A stretch of DNA of 9,805 bases, taken from contig NZ_JAJEPR010000060.1 of assembly GCF_020686945.1 (NCBI RefSeq), forward strand, positions 1 through 9,805, written 5' to 3'. The DNA is from Limivivens faecihominis (GTDB taxonomy: Bacteria > Bacillota > Clostridia > Lachnospirales > Lachnospiraceae). The notes under the pieces are model-generated. The model did no database searches. It was given only the letters and a program-made list of their open reading frames with translations, and was not told the DNA's origin. This document shows positions 1-6,271 of this stretch, piece after piece. Position 1 is the first letter of the stretch. The number at the start of each line of letters is the position of its first letter. The position numbers were made by a program, and so were the translations under genes.

Positions 1-143
1 CCAAATATGAGGTGCAGAACATCCAGTGGATGTTCGTTTTGCACCGACCGAAGCGGAGCGTAGACAGTAGCGATTTACGCAGTAAATCAGCGGATTTCGA
101 ATATTTGGAGGATTGCGGAAGCTGCGTAGCAGCGTAGCAATCC
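1..143. repeat. Cluster of nested hairpins, probable dispersed intergenic repeat
   Basis: Several inverted repeats lie end to end. An outer pair CCAAATAT (1-8) / ATATTTGG (101-108) encloses two hairpins. The first is a long one at 11-45, with GGTGCA/TGCACC outside and GAACATCC/GGATGTTC inside. The second is GATTTAC-gca-GTAAATC (72-88). A third hairpin, GGATTGC (110-116) / GCAATCC (137-143), encloses GCTGC-gta-GCAGC (121-133). No convincing reading frame covers it. The density of nested perfect stems fits a folded RNA or a REP/MITE-like intergenic repeat. That it is dispersed in the genome is inference, because only one copy is in this window. Confidence 0.55.
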
Positions 144-152
144 GGGTATCAA

Positions 153-182
153 ATGAGTGTCAAAAGACCTTTTGACACTCAT
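153..182. repeat. Perfect 14-bp palindrome with 2-nt loop
   Basis: ATGAGTGTCAAAAG (153-166) is followed by the loop AC and its exact reverse complement (169-182). The right arm contains TTGACA (172-177), which is placed exactly as the -35 box of the promoter annotated at 172-200. The left arm gives the same hexamer on the minus strand, without a good -10 partner. No T-tract follows, so it is not a terminator. It may be the end of the adjacent repeat cluster or an operator. Confidence 0.6.
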
Positions 183-200
183 ATCATCTTATTCTATAAT
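172..200 (+). promoter_or_regulatory. Perfect-consensus sigma-70/sigma-A promoter
   Basis: TTGACA (172-177), a 17-nt spacer and TATAAT (195-200) match the housekeeping promoter consensus at all twelve positions. Transcription would start near 207 and would meet the terminator at 211-244 almost at once. The promoter could therefore make only a very short RNA, or feed the thiT leader by read-through. The -35 box sits inside the palindrome at 153-182, so DNA folding or a repressor bound there could control it. Confidence 0.6.
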
Positions 201-210
201 AAGAAGACAG

Positions 211-244
211 GCGTCCTGCCGCGAGAGCGGCAGGGCGCTTTTTT
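211..244 (+). terminator. Strong intrinsic terminator
   Basis: A 12-bp GC-rich stem (211-222 with 227-238, one G-T wobble) closes a GAGA tetraloop and is followed directly by six T residues (239-244). It lies between the upstream repeats and the thiT promoter. It probably ends transcription from a gene left of the window, or from the promoter at 172-200. Confidence 0.85.
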
Positions 245-247
245 ATG

Positions 248-275
248 TTGACATTTCGATATAGAATGGTAGAAT
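248..275 (+). promoter_or_regulatory. Probable thiT promoter
   Basis: TTGACA (248-253), a 16-nt spacer and TAGAAT (270-275) lie just after a terminator and about 30 nt before the TPP riboswitch. That is where the promoter of a riboswitch leader should be. Transcription would start near 282. Confidence 0.65.
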
Positions 276-302
276 AAGATCGGACATTTAATTTCATATC
301 TT

Positions 303-405
303 TGGCTAGGGGAGCTGATGCATGATTTATGCGATGGCTGAGACGCGCGGGGAATTTCCGCCGGACCCTCATGACTTGAACCGGGTAATACCGGCGTAAG
401 GAAGC
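303..405 (+). ncRNA. TPP riboswitch (THI element)
   Basis: The aptamer landmarks appear in the right order: CTAGGGG near 306-312, GGCTGAGA near 336-343, GACCCTC near 364-370, then TTGAACCGGGTAATACCGGC near 376-395 and the closing GTAAGGAAGC. These are the conserved elements of the thiamin pyrophosphate aptamer, including the CTGAGA pyrimidine-sensing loop and the GGGTAAT...CC arm that binds the pyrophosphate. Two extra hairpins, GCAT-ATGC near 320-332 and GCGG-CCGC near 347-362, look like variable-arm extensions. The gene downstream is a thiamin transporter, as expected. High TPP should reduce its expression. Boundaries are approximate. Confidence 0.92.
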
Positions 406-416
406 ATAAAATGAGG

Positions 417-441
417 CCCCTCCTGGATAAATCTAAGGAGG
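417..441 (+). promoter_or_regulatory. Shine-Dalgarno sequestor of the TPP riboswitch
   Basis: CCTCCT (419-424) is the exact complement of the ribosome-binding site AGGAGG (436-441), separated by 11 nt. The overlapping CCCCT (417-421) can instead pair with AGGGG (308-312) in the 5' strand of the aptamer. The two pairings exclude each other. This suggests translational control: with ligand bound, AGGGG stays in the aptamer and the ribosome-binding site is hidden. No intrinsic terminator lies between aptamer and start codon. Confidence 0.55.
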
Positions 442-448
442 TATTTTT

Positions 449-1111
449 ATGTCATTTTTCGTAACAACGGTGGATGATTCCTACCAGTTCACTACAGCAG
501 GCTATGTAGCCATGTTTCTGATTCTGATCGCTGTTTTCGTGGGAGCCGCAGCTCTCGCCCAGAAGGGAAAACAGAAAAAGAGTATGAGTGCCAGGCATCT
601 GGCCTTCTGTGCCGTATCGGTGGCACTGGCCATGGTGACTTCCATGATCAAGCTCTATTCTTTCCCGTTTGGCGGTTCTGTAACCCTGTTCAGTATGCTG
701 TTTATCTGCCTGCCGGGCTATTTTTTCGGCGTGGGCACCGGTATTCTGACGGCGGCAGCTTACGGTATTCTTCAGCTCATCATTGAGCCTTATATTTACT
801 TCCCGATCCAGGTGATCGTGGACTATGTGCTGGCTTTCGGAGCCCTGGGACTTTCCGGTCTCTTCTGCAATGCCAAACACGGCCTCATCAAAGGCTACAT
901 CATAGGCATCATCGGCCGTTATGTGTTTGCAGTACTTTCCGGCTGGCTGTTCTTTGGTGAGTATGCCTGGGAGGGCTGGAATCCGCTGGCTTATTCCCTG
1001 GCCTATAACGGAGCCTACATCTTTGCAGAAGGTGTGATCACCGTCATCGTCCTGATGATCCCGGCTGTGTCCAAAGCCCTGACTCAGGTAAAAATGCAGG
1101 CAAACGAATAA
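449..1111 (+). CDS. thiT: Thiamin ECF transporter S component ThiT
   Basis: This 220-residue membrane protein is the thiamin-binding subunit of an energy-coupling factor importer. It works with a shared EcfAA'T module that is not encoded here. About six hydrophobic segments are visible after an additional N-terminal one (residues ~17-37), which makes it somewhat longer than the roughly 180-residue Lactococcus protein. Family hallmarks include GGSVTLFSML (75-84), LQLIIEPYIYFPIQVIVDY (108-126), GRYVFAVLSGWLFFG (156-170) and WNPLAYSLAYNGAY (177-190). The glutamate in IIEPY and the Tyr-Asn near 186-187 are the likely thiamin contacts, by family analogy. The start has AGGAGG seven nucleotides upstream. 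The TPP riboswitch upstream independently supports thiamin as substrate. It is monocistronic, with a terminator straight after. Confidence 0.93.
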   Translation: MSFFVTTVDDSYQFTTAGYVAMFLILIAVFVGAAALAQKGKQKKSMSARHLAFCAVSVALAMVTSMIKLYSFPFGGSVTLFSMLFICLPGYFFGVGTGILTAAAYGILQLIIEPYIYFPIQVIVDYVLAFGALGLSGLFCNAKHGLIKGYIIGIIGRYVFAVLSGWLFFGEYAWEGWNPLAYSLAYNGAYIFAEGVITVIVLMIPAVSKALTQVKMQANE

Positions 1112-1126
1112 GTGAAAAATCTATGT

Positions 1127-1169
1127 AAAGAGAGTTTCGGAAAATTCTTCCGAAGCTCTTTTTCTTTTT
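1127..1169 (+). terminator. thiT terminator
   Basis: A long stem, about 16-17 bp with G-T wobbles, pairs 1127-1142 with 1148-1163 around a 5-nt loop and runs into a T-rich tail (CTTTTTCTTTTTA). It begins 15 nt after the thiT stop codon. Confidence 0.85.
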
Positions 1170-1220
1170 ACATTTCTAAAATATCTTAACGCGGGCTTAA
1201 CAGACGCGGCGCTTCTCTTT

Positions 1221-1246
1221 TTACAAAGGAGCGGTATCCTTTGTAA
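1221..1246. promoter_or_regulatory. Perfect 10-bp palindrome upstream of the ugpC-ugpB fusion, candidate operator
   Basis: TTACAAAGGA (1221-1230), a 6-nt centre and TCCTTTGTAA (1237-1246) form a perfect inverted repeat 40 nt before the next start codon. No T-tract follows on either strand, so it is not a terminator. It could be an operator or a 5'-UTR hairpin for the transporter operon. The cognate regulator is unknown, and no strong promoter hexamers are evident around it. Confidence 0.4.
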
Positions 1247-1285
1247 CGTTCAAGAATAACTGGAAAAGAAATGCAGGAGGAAGTA

Positions 1286-2530
1286 ATGTCAAGTCTGGCT
1301 TTGCGTAACATATCGAAAATTTATCCCAACAACAACTGTGTCGTGAAAAATTTTAATCTGGAAATCCAGGATCAGGAATTTATTATTTTTGTAGGTCCAT
1401 CAGGCTGCGGTAAGTCCACAACGCTCCGGATGATCGCCGGGCTGGAGGAGATCTCCGGCGGCGAGCTCTGGATGGACGGAAAGCTGATGAACTATGTGGA
1501 ACCTCAGAAGCGGGAGATGGCTATGGTTTTTCAGAACTATGCCCTCTATCCCCATATGACTGTATACGGAAATATGGCCTACGCGCTGAAAATCCGGAAG
1601 GTTCCGAAAAAAGAGATCGATAAAAGAGTCCACGAGGTGGCAAGAATCCTGGAGATCGAGCATCTTCTGGACCGACGGCCCGGAGAACTTTCCGGAGGAC
1701 AGCGCCAGAGAGTGGCGATTGGAAGCGCCATGATCCGTGAGCCGAGAGTTTTTCTCATGGACGAGCCTCTTTCCAACCTGGATGCCAAACTCCGGGTGCA
1801 GATGCGGGTGGAGATCGCGAAACTCCATGAGCGACTGGGAACCACGATCATCTATGTGACCCATGACCAGACCGAGGCCATGACGCTGGGAACGAGAATC
1901 GTCGTCATGAAAGAGGGCGTCATTCAGCAGGCAGCGGCTCCGGCAGTACTTTACAATAACCCGATCAACCAGTTTGTGGCCGGTTTTATCGGCTCTCCTG
2001 CGATGAATTTTTTCAAGACCCATCTCTTTGAGCGGGAAGGAAAAAAATACATAACGGTCCGGGACTGGGAGCTGCCCCTTTCTGATAGTCAGAGCTTTCT
2101 CCTGAAAAAAAGAGGCTTTGAAGAGGGAGAGATAAACTTAGGAATCCGGCCGGAGGATTTGCTCAGCACGCTGGAGGCAAAAGAGGCAGCTGTATGGAAA
2201 TTCGTAGAGTTCCTGGTTTCTCCGGAATCCCAGGCTTACTGGAACTCCCAGACCGGTTATTTCCCGGTAAATACCAAAGCGCAGGATGAGGACGTCTTCA
2301 AAGAGAATATCGCAAAATATCCCCAGTTCCAGACTGCTCTGGATCAGCTTCACGATAGCGCACCCCAGTACGCCGGAGCTCTCTTAAGCGTCTTCCCGGA
2401 GGCAAGACAGATCGTGCAGCAGCAGATCGAAAACATGTTGAACGGTCAGGCCACACCGGAGGAAGCAGCAGCGGAGATGGCATATCAGATCAACAGTTCC
2501 ATCGAAGAATACAACCTGGTAAACGAGTAA
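1286..2530 (+). CDS. In-frame UgpC-UgpB deletion fusion (ABC ATPase joined to solute-binding protein tail)
   Basis: Residue numbers count from the upstream ATG at 1271. The first ~297 residues are a UgpC/MalK-type ABC importer ATPase: Walker A GPSGCGKST (42-50), Q-loop VFQNYALYPHMTV (86-98), signature LSGGQRQR (140-147), Walker B VFLMDEPLSNLD (160-171), H-loop His198, and the start of the MOP/TOBE regulatory domain ending at GIRPEDL. The frame then continues without a break into the C-terminus of a UgpB-type glycerol-3-phosphate-binding protein (AAVWKFVEFLVSPESQAYW, TGYFPVNTKAQ, then a helical end). The rest of TOBE, both permeases and most of UgpB are missing. The ATPase core looks complete, except that the usual Arg in QRVA.GRA is Ser152. 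The true start is ATG 1286 (protein SSLALRNISKIYP), with AGGAGG five nucleotides upstream; ATG 1271 has no such site. The product cannot form a Ugp importer. It might be inert, or serve another permease as a free-standing ATPase. Confidence 0.85.
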   Translation: MSSLALRNISKIYPNNNCVVKNFNLEIQDQEFIIFVGPSGCGKSTTLRMIAGLEEISGGELWMDGKLMNYVEPQKREMAMVFQNYALYPHMTVYGNMAYALKIRKVPKKEIDKRVHEVARILEIEHLLDRRPGELSGGQRQRVAIGSAMIREPRVFLMDEPLSNLDAKLRVQMRVEIAKLHERLGTTIIYVTHDQTEAMTLGTRIVVMKEGVIQQAAAPAVLYNNPINQFVAGFIGSPAMNFFKTHLFEREGKKYITVRDWELPLSDSQSFLLKKRGFEEGEINLGIRPEDLLSTLEAKEAAVWKFVEFLVSPESQAYWNSQTGYFPVNTKAQDEDVFKENIAKYPQFQTALDQLHDSAPQYAGALLSVFPEARQIVQQQIENMLNGQATPEEAAAEMAYQINSSIEEYNLVNE

Positions 2531-2556
2531 AAAGTGTTATAACAGAGCTGATACCG

Positions 2557-2590
2557 AATGCCCCGCAGGTTTTGCGGGGCATTTCAAAAT
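2557..2590 (+). terminator. Terminator after the ugpC-ugpB remnant
   Basis: AATGCCCCGCA (2557-2567) pairs with TGCGGGGCATT (2573-2583) around a short T-rich loop. The tail TTTCAAAATTT is interrupted by a C and by A residues. It would isolate the fusion from the glp operon, which has its own promoter downstream. Confidence 0.7.
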
Positions 2591-2605
2591 TTCAGAAAAA
2601 AACTC

Positions 2606-2634
2606 TTTTCAATTTCAGAAAAAAGAAATATAAT
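2606..2634 (+). promoter_or_regulatory. Probable promoter of the glpQ-glpA-glpB operon
   Basis: TATAAT (2629-2634) is a perfect -10 box, with TTTTCA (2606-2611) 17 nt upstream as a four-of-six -35 match. Transcription would start near 2641, some 70 nt before the glpQ start codon. The operon can therefore be expressed independently of the broken importer upstream. Confidence 0.55.
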
Positions 2635-2713
2635 TTATGCAAAGCATACAAAACATGGATGTTTTAACAGATAAAAATAGAATAACTAACCAAAAGAATG
2701 AGGAGGCAGAACC

Positions 2714-3463
2714 ATGAATACAAAAGTTTGGGCACACAGAGGAGCATCTGGCTACGCACCGGAAAATACACTGGAAGCATTTGAACTGGCAGCAAAACAG
2801 AAGGCCGACGGTGTGGAGCTGGATGTGCAGCTGAGTAAAGACGGAGAATTGGTGGTGATCCATGATGAGATCATCGACCGGGTAACGGACGGTAAGGGAA
2901 AAGTAAAAGATTATACGGTAAGAGAGCTGAAATCCTTCAAAGCCAATCAGACGCATCCGGAATATGCCAATTCCGTGATCCCTACACTGGCAGAGGTGTA
3001 TGATCTTTTAAAACCGACCGGACTAGAGATCAATGTAGAGCTGAAAACAGGTATCTATTTTTATCCGGATATTGAGAAAAAACTGCTGAAACTGGCCCGT
3101 GAGAAAGGAATGGAGGAGAAACTCTGGTATTCTTCCTTTAACCATTACAGCCTGATCCGCATGAAAGAACTGGAGCCGTCTGTACGGACCGGGATCCTTT
3201 ACGCAGATGGCATTGTAAATGTCTGGGATTATGCGAAAAAGACGGTAGGTGCAGATGCACTGCATCCGCTTTATTACAATATCCAGTATCCGGGATATCT
3301 GGAAAAGACCAGAGCTCTTGGGCTGAAAACACATGCCTGGACGGTCAACGAAGAGGCAGACATGAAAGCACTTACAAAAGCCGGGATCGAGGCGATCATC
3401 ACCAACTATCCGGACAAAGCAAGAAAAATCATTCAGGAAACAGGAGGAACAGGAAATGTATGA
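2714..3463 (+). CDS. glpQ: Glycerophosphodiester phosphodiesterase (UgpQ/GlpQ type)
   Basis: This 249-residue cytoplasmic enzyme of the GDPD family hydrolyses glycerophosphodiesters, such as deacylated phospholipid headgroups, to glycerol-3-phosphate and an alcohol. The N-terminal catalytic signature is clear: AHRGASGYAPENT (7-19) with His8 and Arg9, GVELDVQ (33-39) with metal ligands Glu35 and Asp37, and the second catalytic histidine in VVIHDE (His50). VELKTG (108-113) and the C-terminal HAWTVNE and IITNYPD blocks complete the TIM barrel. The length is normal for the short bacterial UgpQ class. No signal peptide is present, so the substrate must be imported, in keeping with the Ugp remnant upstream. 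AGGAGG (2701-2706) lies seven nucleotides before the ATG. The 3' end overlaps the next gene by 8 nt. Confidence 0.93.
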   Translation: MNTKVWAHRGASGYAPENTLEAFELAAKQKADGVELDVQLSKDGELVVIHDEIIDRVTDGKGKVKDYTVRELKSFKANQTHPEYANSVIPTLAEVYDLLKPTGLEINVELKTGIYFYPDIEKKLLKLAREKGMEEKLWYSSFNHYSLIRMKELEPSVRTGILYADGIVNVWDYAKKTVGADALHPLYYNIQYPGYLEKTRALGLKTHAWTVNEEADMKALTKAGIEAIITNYPDKARKIIQETGGTGNV

Positions 3464-4898
3464 TGTACTGATCATTGGCGGGGGTGTGACAGGCTCGGCG
3501 ATCGCAAGAGAGCTTTCCCGCTATGATTTGAAGACTGCCCTGTTTGAAAAGGGGGAGGACGTCTGTTCTGGCACCTCCAAGGCAAACAGCGGTATCGCCC
3601 ATGCAGGCTTCGATGCGGCGCCGGGGAGCCTGAAGGCGAAAATGAACATCCGGGGAAGCCAGATGATGGAAGAGCTTTCCCGGAAGCTGGATTTTCCCTA
3701 TAAGAGAAACGGTTCTCTGGTGCTCTGCTTTGACGAGAAGGACCGCCCCCGTCTGGAAAAGCTCCTGCAGCAGGGAAAAGAAAACGGCGTAGAAGGGCTG
3801 GAAATCCTGGAGAAAAAGGAACTTCTGGCGTTGGAACCCGCCCTTTCGGAAGAGGTGGTCTGCGCCCTTCATGCGCCGACCGGAGGCATCGTCTGTCCCT
3901 TTAAGCTGACGATCGCCCTGGCGGAAAATGCAGCGGTGAACGGCGTGGAGTTCCATCTGAATGAGGGCGTAAAGCGTGTGCAGCCCGGAACAGTGGAAGG
4001 CTATACCGTGGAGACCGGGAAGGGAACTTACGAGACCCGGATCGTGGTAAATGCCGCCGGACTTTACGGCGATGAGATCCACAATCAGGTCAGCGAGGAG
4101 AAGCTTCATATCACCCCGAGAAAAGGGGAATACTGCCTGATGGACAAAAAAATAGGCCAGCTGGTCTCCCATACGATTTTCCAGATGCCGACGGCCATGG
4201 GAAAAGGCGTGCTGGTGACGCCGACGGTTCACGGAAACCTGATGGTGGGGCCGACGGCCACAGATATTTCCGACAAAGAAGGGGTGGACACCACGGCAGA
4301 AGGCCTCGACGAAGTGCTGAAAAAGGCGGCTCTCAGCGTGAAGAGCCTGCCGCGGGGCGTGACGATCACCTCCTTTGCGGGACTTCGGGCTCATGAGGAT
4401 CACGATGATTTCATCCTGGGCGAGGTAAAAGATGCCCCGGGCTTCTTTGATGCGGTGGGCATCGAGTCGCCGGGCCTTACCAGCGCCCCGGCCATCGGAG
4501 AGTGGATGGCGGAAAAGATCGTGGAGAAGCTCCGGAAGACACAGAAGGTAGATGAGAAGAAAGATTTCCAGGAGACAAGGAAGGATATTCCGAATATTGC
4601 TTCCATGGACCAGGCGGAGGCAGCAGCCCTGATTGCGGAGAATCCTGCTTACGGAACGATCATCTGCCGCTGTGAGAAAGTCACAGAGGGAGAGATCATC
4701 GACGCGATCCGGCGGCCTCTGGGAGCCCGTTCCCTGGATGGAATCAAGCGGCGGACCAGGGCGGGTATGGGACGTTGTCAGGCAGGATTCTGCTCTACGA
4801 AGGTCATGGACATTCTGGCAAGGGAGCTGGGGATTCCTCTGGAGGAAGTCACGAAAGCAGGCGGCGCGTCCAAGATGCTGACAGGAGGTGAGAGATGA
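3456..4898 (+). CDS. glpA: GlpA-like FAD-dependent glycerol-3-phosphate dehydrogenase with [2Fe-2S] tail
   Basis: This 480-residue flavoprotein of the DAO/GlpA family probably oxidises glycerol-3-phosphate to dihydroxyacetone phosphate. The N-terminal FAD Rossmann motif is GGGVTGSAIAREL (8-20), followed by SGTSKANSGIAHAGFD (38-53), typical of this group. The FAD domain ends near FFDAVGIESPGLTSAPAIG (330-348). A C-terminal BFD-like domain has four cysteines spaced for a [2Fe-2S] cluster: Cys404 and Cys406 (ICRCE), then Cys441 and Cys446 (RCQAGFC). This domain normally passes electrons to a partner. The gene overlaps glpQ by 8 nt and the next gene by 4 nt (ATGA), which indicates translational coupling. 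AGGAGG lies 8 nt before the ATG. The operon places it directly after the G3P-releasing enzyme. Some relatives act on other hydroxy acids, so substrate assignment rests on context. Confidence 0.85.
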   Translation: MYDVLIIGGGVTGSAIARELSRYDLKTALFEKGEDVCSGTSKANSGIAHAGFDAAPGSLKAKMNIRGSQMMEELSRKLDFPYKRNGSLVLCFDEKDRPRLEKLLQQGKENGVEGLEILEKKELLALEPALSEEVVCALHAPTGGIVCPFKLTIALAENAAVNGVEFHLNEGVKRVQPGTVEGYTVETGKGTYETRIVVNAAGLYGDEIHNQVSEEKLHITPRKGEYCLMDKKIGQLVSHTIFQMPTAMGKGVLVTPTVHGNLMVGPTATDISDKEGVDTTAEGLDEVLKKAALSVKSLPRGVTITSFAGLRAHEDHDDFILGEVKDAPGFFDAVGIESPGLTSAPAIGEWMAEKIVEKLRKTQKVDEKKDFQETRKDIPNIASMDQAEAAALIAENPAYGTIICRCEKVTEGEIIDAIRRPLGARSLDGIKRRTRAGMGRCQAGFCSTKVMDILARELGIPLEEVTKAGGASKMLTGGER

Positions 4899-6259
4899 TG
4901 GCAGAAGGCAGAAAAAGTATGGAGACGGAACTGGCCATTATCGGCGGCGGTCCGGCAGGGTTGGCGGCAGCTCTGGCAGCGAGGGAAGCAGGCGTGGAGG
5001 ATATCCTGATTCTGGAGCGGGATTCCGTTCTCGGCGGTATCTTAAATCAGTGTATTCACAATGGCTTTGGTTTGCACACGTTTCATGAGGAGCTCACGGG
5101 ACCGGAGTACGCCTACCGGTTTATCGAGCAGGTGGAGGAGGCAAAAATCCCTTACCTCACCGACACGATGGTAGTGGATCTCGAGGAGGAAGAGGGAGAA
5201 AAATACATCACGGCCATGAACAGCAGGGATGGTCTTCTGACGATTCGGGCGAAAGCGATCATTCTCGCCATGGGCTGCCGGGAGCGGCCGAGGGGAGCCT
5301 TAAATATCCCCGGTTTCCGACCGGCAGGCGTCTATTCCGCAGGAACGGCCCAGCGTCTCGTGAACATCGAGGGAAAGATGCCCGGTAAGGATGTGGTGAT
5401 CTTAGGCTCCGGTGATATCGGCCTGATTATGGCCCGCCGGATGACCCTCGAAGGGGCGAAAGTCCATACGGTGGCGGAGATCATGCCCTACTCCGGCGGC
5501 CTGAAACGGAACATTGTCCAGTGCCTGGATGATTTCGGCATTCCATTGAAGCTCTCTACCACCGTGGTGAAGATCCACGGAAAAGAGCGGGTGGAAGGCG
5601 TGACTCTGGCAAAGGTGGACGGTCATATGAAGCCTATCCCGGGCACCGAGGAGTATATCCCCTGTGATACACTGCTTCTCTCGGTAGGTCTTCTTCCGGA
5701 GAATGAACTGACCGAGGAACTGGGGGCGAAAATGTCGCCTGTGACCAGAGGGCCATTAGTAAATGAGAGTATGGAGACCAGCCTCTCAGGCGTTTTTGCC
5801 TGCGGAAACGTGCTCCATGTCCACGATCTAGTGGATTTCGTGAGCCAGGAGGCAGCGCTGGCAGGAAAGGCTGCGGCGGAGTGGCTGAAAGAGAATAGGG
5901 ATAAAGTCACAGAAGCAGATGTGATTTTGGAGCAGGCAGAGGTGAAAGCTGAGATTTCCGGCGCTGCAGCAGACACAAAACGTCCCGCCATCACCGTCGA
6001 GACCGGCGCTCACGTCCGCTACACCGTCCCCTCAAAGATCCGTCCGGACAAAGCCGGTGAAGAAACGCTGATCCGCTTCCGCGTGGACAGCGTCCTGAAA
6101 GACCACTATCTTTGCGTCTCCTACGACGGCGGGCTTATCTCCCATAAGAAAAAGCGTATCATGGCTCCCGGCGAGATGGAGCAGGTAGTCATCAGACACA
6201 GCGACCTGGACCAGTATCCGGATCTGGCCCGGATCACTGTACACATCGAAGCAGAATAG
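4895..6259 (+). CDS. FAD/NAD-dependent oxidoreductase, GlpB-position partner of the G3P dehydrogenase
   Basis: This 454-residue pyridine-nucleotide-disulfide-type flavoprotein has two dinucleotide folds: GGGPAGLAAALAARE (17-31) for FAD and LGSGDIGLIMARRM (170-183) for NAD(P). GGILNQCIHNGFGL (47-60) and AMGCRERPRG (125-134) are typical of the oxidoreductases that follow GlpA-like genes in Clostridia. GVFACGN (299-305) is the second FAD contact. An extra domain of about 100 residues follows residue ~350. It probably receives electrons from the GlpA-like subunit and passes them to NAD or another acceptor. It is related in role, but not closely in sequence, to Escherichia coli GlpB, so no symbol is given. 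The start overlaps the previous stop as ATGA, with AGGAGG 6 nt upstream; ATG 4898 and 4919 are weaker alternatives. Confidence 0.82.
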   Translation: MMAEGRKSMETELAIIGGGPAGLAAALAAREAGVEDILILERDSVLGGILNQCIHNGFGLHTFHEELTGPEYAYRFIEQVEEAKIPYLTDTMVVDLEEEEGEKYITAMNSRDGLLTIRAKAIILAMGCRERPRGALNIPGFRPAGVYSAGTAQRLVNIEGKMPGKDVVILGSGDIGLIMARRMTLEGAKVHTVAEIMPYSGGLKRNIVQCLDDFGIPLKLSTTVVKIHGKERVEGVTLAKVDGHMKPIPGTEEYIPCDTLLLSVGLLPENELTEELGAKMSPVTRGPLVNESMETSLSGVFACGNVLHVHDLVDFVSQEAALAGKAAAEWLKENRDKVTEADVILEQAEVKAEISGAAADTKRPAITVETGAHVRYTVPSKIRPDKAGEETLIRFRVDSVLKDHYLCVSYDGGLISHKKKRIMAPGEMEQVVIRHSDLDQYPDLARITVHIEAE

Positions 6260-6271
6260 GAGGGGGAGAAG

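Noticed and set aside
1400..2023. Minus-strand frame opposite the ABC ATPase
   Set aside because: It lies fully inside the motif-bearing ATPase coding region, and its composition is that of an antisense shadow.
3429..4403. Long minus-strand frame (324 residues) opposite the GlpA-like gene
   Set aside because: It is a shadow of a GC-rich coding gene with clear motifs on the plus strand; it has no domain features of its own.
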